Below are positions 5,445 to 8,000 of a DNA stretch of 8,000 bases, piece by piece. The DNA lies in the NCBI GenBank assembly GCA_964544475.1, contig CAZJBS010000063.1:1-8000 (forward strand). The letters are read 5' to 3'. The notes beneath the pieces were generated by a model. The model was given only the letters and a program-made list of their open reading frames with translations. It made no database searches and had not been told where the DNA came from. This DNA comes from CAZJBS01 sp964544475 (GTDB lineage: Bacteria; CLD3; SB21). The translations under genes were made by a program, and so were the position numbers. Position 1 is the stretch's first letter. Each line of letters starts with the position of its first letter.

Positions 5445-7997
5445 TCACCCCACCACCCCCGCCAACTCCTCAAACGTCTCCGCATGCAATGCCTCAAATT
5501 CCTTCTGCGGCACTTTCAGATATGTCCACGTCTCCCCCGTCAATGCCGTCGCCGTCTGGCACCAATGGATGGCCGCATTGTCCTTCAATGGTACTTCCAC
5601 GTCCTCACGTCCCTTGGTCTCGACAATCCATTTCGTGCCATCGCCGGTGACGGCAATGAAATCGGGATAATAGTTTCGGATGTTGGCCAGTTTGTCGGTG
5701 TACTGAATGCAGAAGCCAAACTGTTCGGGCAACTTGGCAAAGGCATTGATATCCCCGGCCTTTTCCAAAAACTTTGCAAAGGCATATTCAAACTCGTTGC
5801 CGCAGGGCGTGTAGTTGAAAATCGATTTCCTTGCTTCCAGAACCTTTCTCGACGTGGGAAAGGGCGGCGTCGAGGACAGGAGGCGGCTGGCCGAAATGAG
5901 CTGCGGTTCCTTCTTCTCGATCACGATCTCCCGCAAGGCCTTCTCGAATTCCTTGACAACCACGTAACCGGCCACATTACTGCTCATCGCCTGAATAATA
6001 CCCGGATCGGACAAATCCACCGTCTTTCCAAACGCCTTAAACTCGAAGAAATCGCGAATCTTCGGCGCAAGCACGGCAAACTGCGACGGAAGCTTGACAT
6101 TACCGGCGATCTGCCTGGCGTAATACCCGATCACCTCCTCAGCCGTCTGAGCCGGTGGAATCTGGTACTCGCGCTCAAGTATTACTTTATCCGTGAGAAT
6201 ATCACGGCCCTCATACATGAAAGTCGTGGATTCCTCGCCATCCTTTCCTTTCATCGGAAGCGGGTTGATCCGGAAGGCCATGACGTCAAGGCTTTCGATT
6301 TCCTCCGCCAGCGATTTTTTCCGGCTAAGCAAAGGTGAGATGTCCGGCACCCCGATGTCCTTGTCTTTCTTCTCCGCAACCGGTTGCACCGTGATGATCC
6401 GAAGTTTGTCTTTTCCAATCTGGAATGTATCGAACTTCAGTTCTTCCAACTTTTCCAAATCATCGACAAACTCCATGAACGCCTTGTTGCCGATGATGTC
6501 CACCCTTTCGGTGTACGTTTCGACCAGGCCACGGAACATCAGCCTCAGACCTCTCCCGATGGTCTGCTCGGGGAGGATGTTGGCCTTTGCGGAATAGGGC
6601 CGCAGTCCCACGACGACCGTTACGTTCTGAACATCCCAACCTTCCCGGAGCATCAGCACCGATACGATCGCATTGACGGGGTTCCGGTCCTCATCCACCG
6701 CTCGGGCGGTCTTTCGCGCGGCATCGAGGTCTTTCTTGGACACGTCGCCTTTGTTATCCGTGTGAATAACCAGCGTCTTGTCCCCGCCAAATTCCGCCGG
6801 ATACCTCGTCCTGAGCCAGTCTCCCACATCATCGGCTTCTTCCGTGCTCGACAACATGATGAACAGAATCGGCTTTTTTTGAAGAGCCGACAGTTCGTCG
6901 TTGTATTCCTTCCATCGCTCGACGCCGGCGGTCAGGAACCCCTTGTATCGGACGCTCGCCGTGCGCGACTTCGCTTCTTCGATTTTGGAAATACCTTTGA
7001 GCGGCCGTTTCACAATGCGATCCAGAATGGCCTGTTTCAACGGATAATCGAAGACGGTCCAGGCAAAAAGCGATCCCTTGCTGTATCTCGGCGTGGCCGA
7101 GAAGTCGAGCTGAGCCGAAATGGGTCTTAAGGTGTGCATTCGGCGAATGAAACCGCTCCATTCGCTTTCTTCGTCATGCGTATGATGCGCTTCGTCATTG
7201 AGAACCATCAGAAGACCCTCGCGCTGAGCGATGCGGTCGTCGAAATCCGAAATCTCGGTCTTGTTGGCTGGCGGCGGAGACCCCAGCATGGTCGTCATGA
7301 TATCGGGCTCCGTATCCGCCTTTCGTTCGGCCCGCTCATAAAACTGCTGGATATTCGTCAGGTACAGCGCCCCTTCGCTGTGGGCCCGTTCGGAATCGCC
7401 GCGCATGTAGTAGGTCATGTCCCACCACCACGCAAAGTGCTTCGGGATCAAAGGGTCGGTTCGGAAAATCCGGCCGCTTTCGAAATCGCCGCGCAGGCGG
7501 TCGAATACAATCACATTGGGCGCCAATACGAGGAAGCTTTTTGCATAACGGGACGCATCTTCCCGGATCGCATTCGCAAATTGCCAGACGACGGCAAGGG
7601 CCATGACCTTGGTCTTGCCGCTTCCGGTGGCCATCTTGACGCAATACCGCGCGAAATCGTCGTACGGCGGCAGGCGCAGGTCTTTGGTGTTGAAGGCATA
7701 TTTCTCAAGCAGCGCTTTTCGGGTGTCGATCTTTTCGACTTCGAAAATGTAGATGAGCGTTTCGATGGCCTCCCGCTGGGCGGCGTGATATCGAAACGTC
7801 TGGCCATTGTGAAGAACGTGGTCGGTATGAAACCAGAAATTCAGCAGTTCCTTTGTGGTTGCCGTAATCCCCTTGTATCCACCCGCGCGCCAGGCTTTGG
7901 CCGCTTCGCGGATGGCGGGTACGCAGGCGGCGGTGTTCAGCTGTTCCTGGATGTTGAACAGGTCTTTCTGTTTGGATGACGTTTTTTTCTTAGGCAT
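5445..7997 (-). CDS. Type III restriction enzyme Res-type helicase-nuclease
   Basis: 850 residues. Motor motifs are in the expected order: Walker A ATGSGKT (123-129), the DEAH box NDEAHH (Asp268-His271), motif III FSATPR (299-304), motif V LREGWDVQNV (450-459) and motif VI QTIGRGLRLMF (478-488). The C-terminal part carries a PD-(D/E)XK nuclease: GNEFEYAFAKFL (733-744), YPDF with Asp779, and VETKG with Glu793 and Lys795. This is the Res subunit layout of type III restriction enzymes (COG3587 type). Res works with a DNA methyltransferase (Mod) that recognises the site, and uses ATP to cut unmodified DNA. No Mod gene is visible, so it should lie beyond the right edge. The length is somewhat below the roughly 900-1000 residues of classical Res. 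The ATG at 7997 gives a natural lysine-rich start, but only three bases upstream are seen, so the true start could lie outside. Confidence 0.9.
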   Translation of the reverse strand: MPKKKTSSKQKDLFNIQEQLNTAACVPAIREAAKAWRAGGYKGITATTKELLNFWFHTDHVLHNGQTFRYHAAQREAIETLIYIFEVEKIDTRKALLEKYAFNTKDLRLPPYDDFARYCVKMATGSGKTKVMALAVVWQFANAIREDASRYAKSFLVLAPNVIVFDRLRGDFESGRIFRTDPLIPKHFAWWWDMTYYMRGDSERAHSEGALYLTNIQQFYERAERKADTEPDIMTTMLGSPPPANKTEISDFDDRIAQREGLLMVLNDEAHHTHDEESEWSGFIRRMHTLRPISAQLDFSATPRYSKGSLFAWTVFDYPLKQAILDRIVKRPLKGISKIEEAKSRTASVRYKGFLTAGVERWKEYNDELSALQKKPILFIMLSSTEEADDVGDWLRTRYPAEFGGDKTLVIHTDNKGDVSKKDLDAARKTARAVDEDRNPVNAIVSVLMLREGWDVQNVTVVVGLRPYSAKANILPEQTIGRGLRLMFRGLVETYTERVDIIGNKAFMEFVDDLEKLEELKFDTFQIGKDKLRIITVQPVAEKKDKDIGVPDISPLLSRKKSLAEEIESLDVMAFRINPLPMKGKDGEESTTFMYEGRDILTDKVILEREYQIPPAQTAEEVIGYYARQIAGNVKLPSQFAVLAPKIRDFFEFKAFGKTVDLSDPGIIQAMSSNVAGYVVVKEFEKALREIVIEKKEPQLISASRLLSSTPPFPTSRKVLEARKSIFNYTPCGNEFEYAFAKFLEKAGDINAFAKLPEQFGFCIQYTDKLANIRNYYPDFIAVTGDGTKWIVETKGREDVEVPLKDNAAIHWCQTATALTGETWTYLKVPQKEFEALHAETFEELAGVVG

Positions 7998-8000
7998 ATG

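Noticed and set aside
5484..6338. Plus-strand open frame of 284 codons, with similar ones at 6384-7130 and 7134-7979
   Set aside because: They are antisense to the Res gene, which carries complete helicase and nuclease motifs. Long antisense frames are common in GC-rich genes.

Overview
The window is bacterial, mostly GC-rich DNA, and every gene I can support lies on the minus strand. Genes therefore read from right to left. The lineage cannot be fixed from this sequence. A long TPR-sensor histidine kinase and a membrane-anchored phosphoesterase in moderately GC-rich DNA would suit many Gram-negative or environmental phyla, so I name none.

Layout in transcription order: (1) 7997-5445, a type III restriction-type Res protein: a superfamily 2 helicase with a C-terminal PD-(D/E)XK nuclease. 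Its expected methyltransferase partner (Mod) is not in the window and would lie beyond the right edge. (2) 5342-3924, a compact three-gene cassette: a HEPN-domain protein, a 171-residue protein I do not recognise, and a SecB-like chaperone. The first two genes overlap by 23 bases and the third follows after 29 bases. (3) 3750-2578, a membrane-anchored metallophosphoesterase. (4) 2465 to the left edge, a TPR-sensor histidine kinase whose last residues are cut off by the window.

The most interesting part is the three-gene cassette. Its order (putative RNase toxin, unknown small protein, SecB-like chaperone) matches the order of toxin-antitoxin-chaperone (TAC) systems such as HigB-HigA-SecB of Mycobacterium tuberculosis. 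The toxin position is held by a HEPN protein instead of a HigB-type toxin. The middle protein ends in a polar, probably disordered tail whose last residues (VALAA) resemble an ssrA-type ClpXP degron, as would suit a labile antitoxin. A candidate sigma70-type promoter overlapped by a nested 37-bp imperfect palindrome precedes the cassette, so it probably has its own control. The cassette is clearly more A+T-rich than its flanks and sits beside a restriction enzyme. I infer a horizontally acquired anti-phage defence module.

The phosphoesterase and kinase look like ordinary chromosomal genes of higher GC content and are probably the resident flank. No tRNA, rRNA, CRISPR array, transposase or clear rho-independent terminator was seen.
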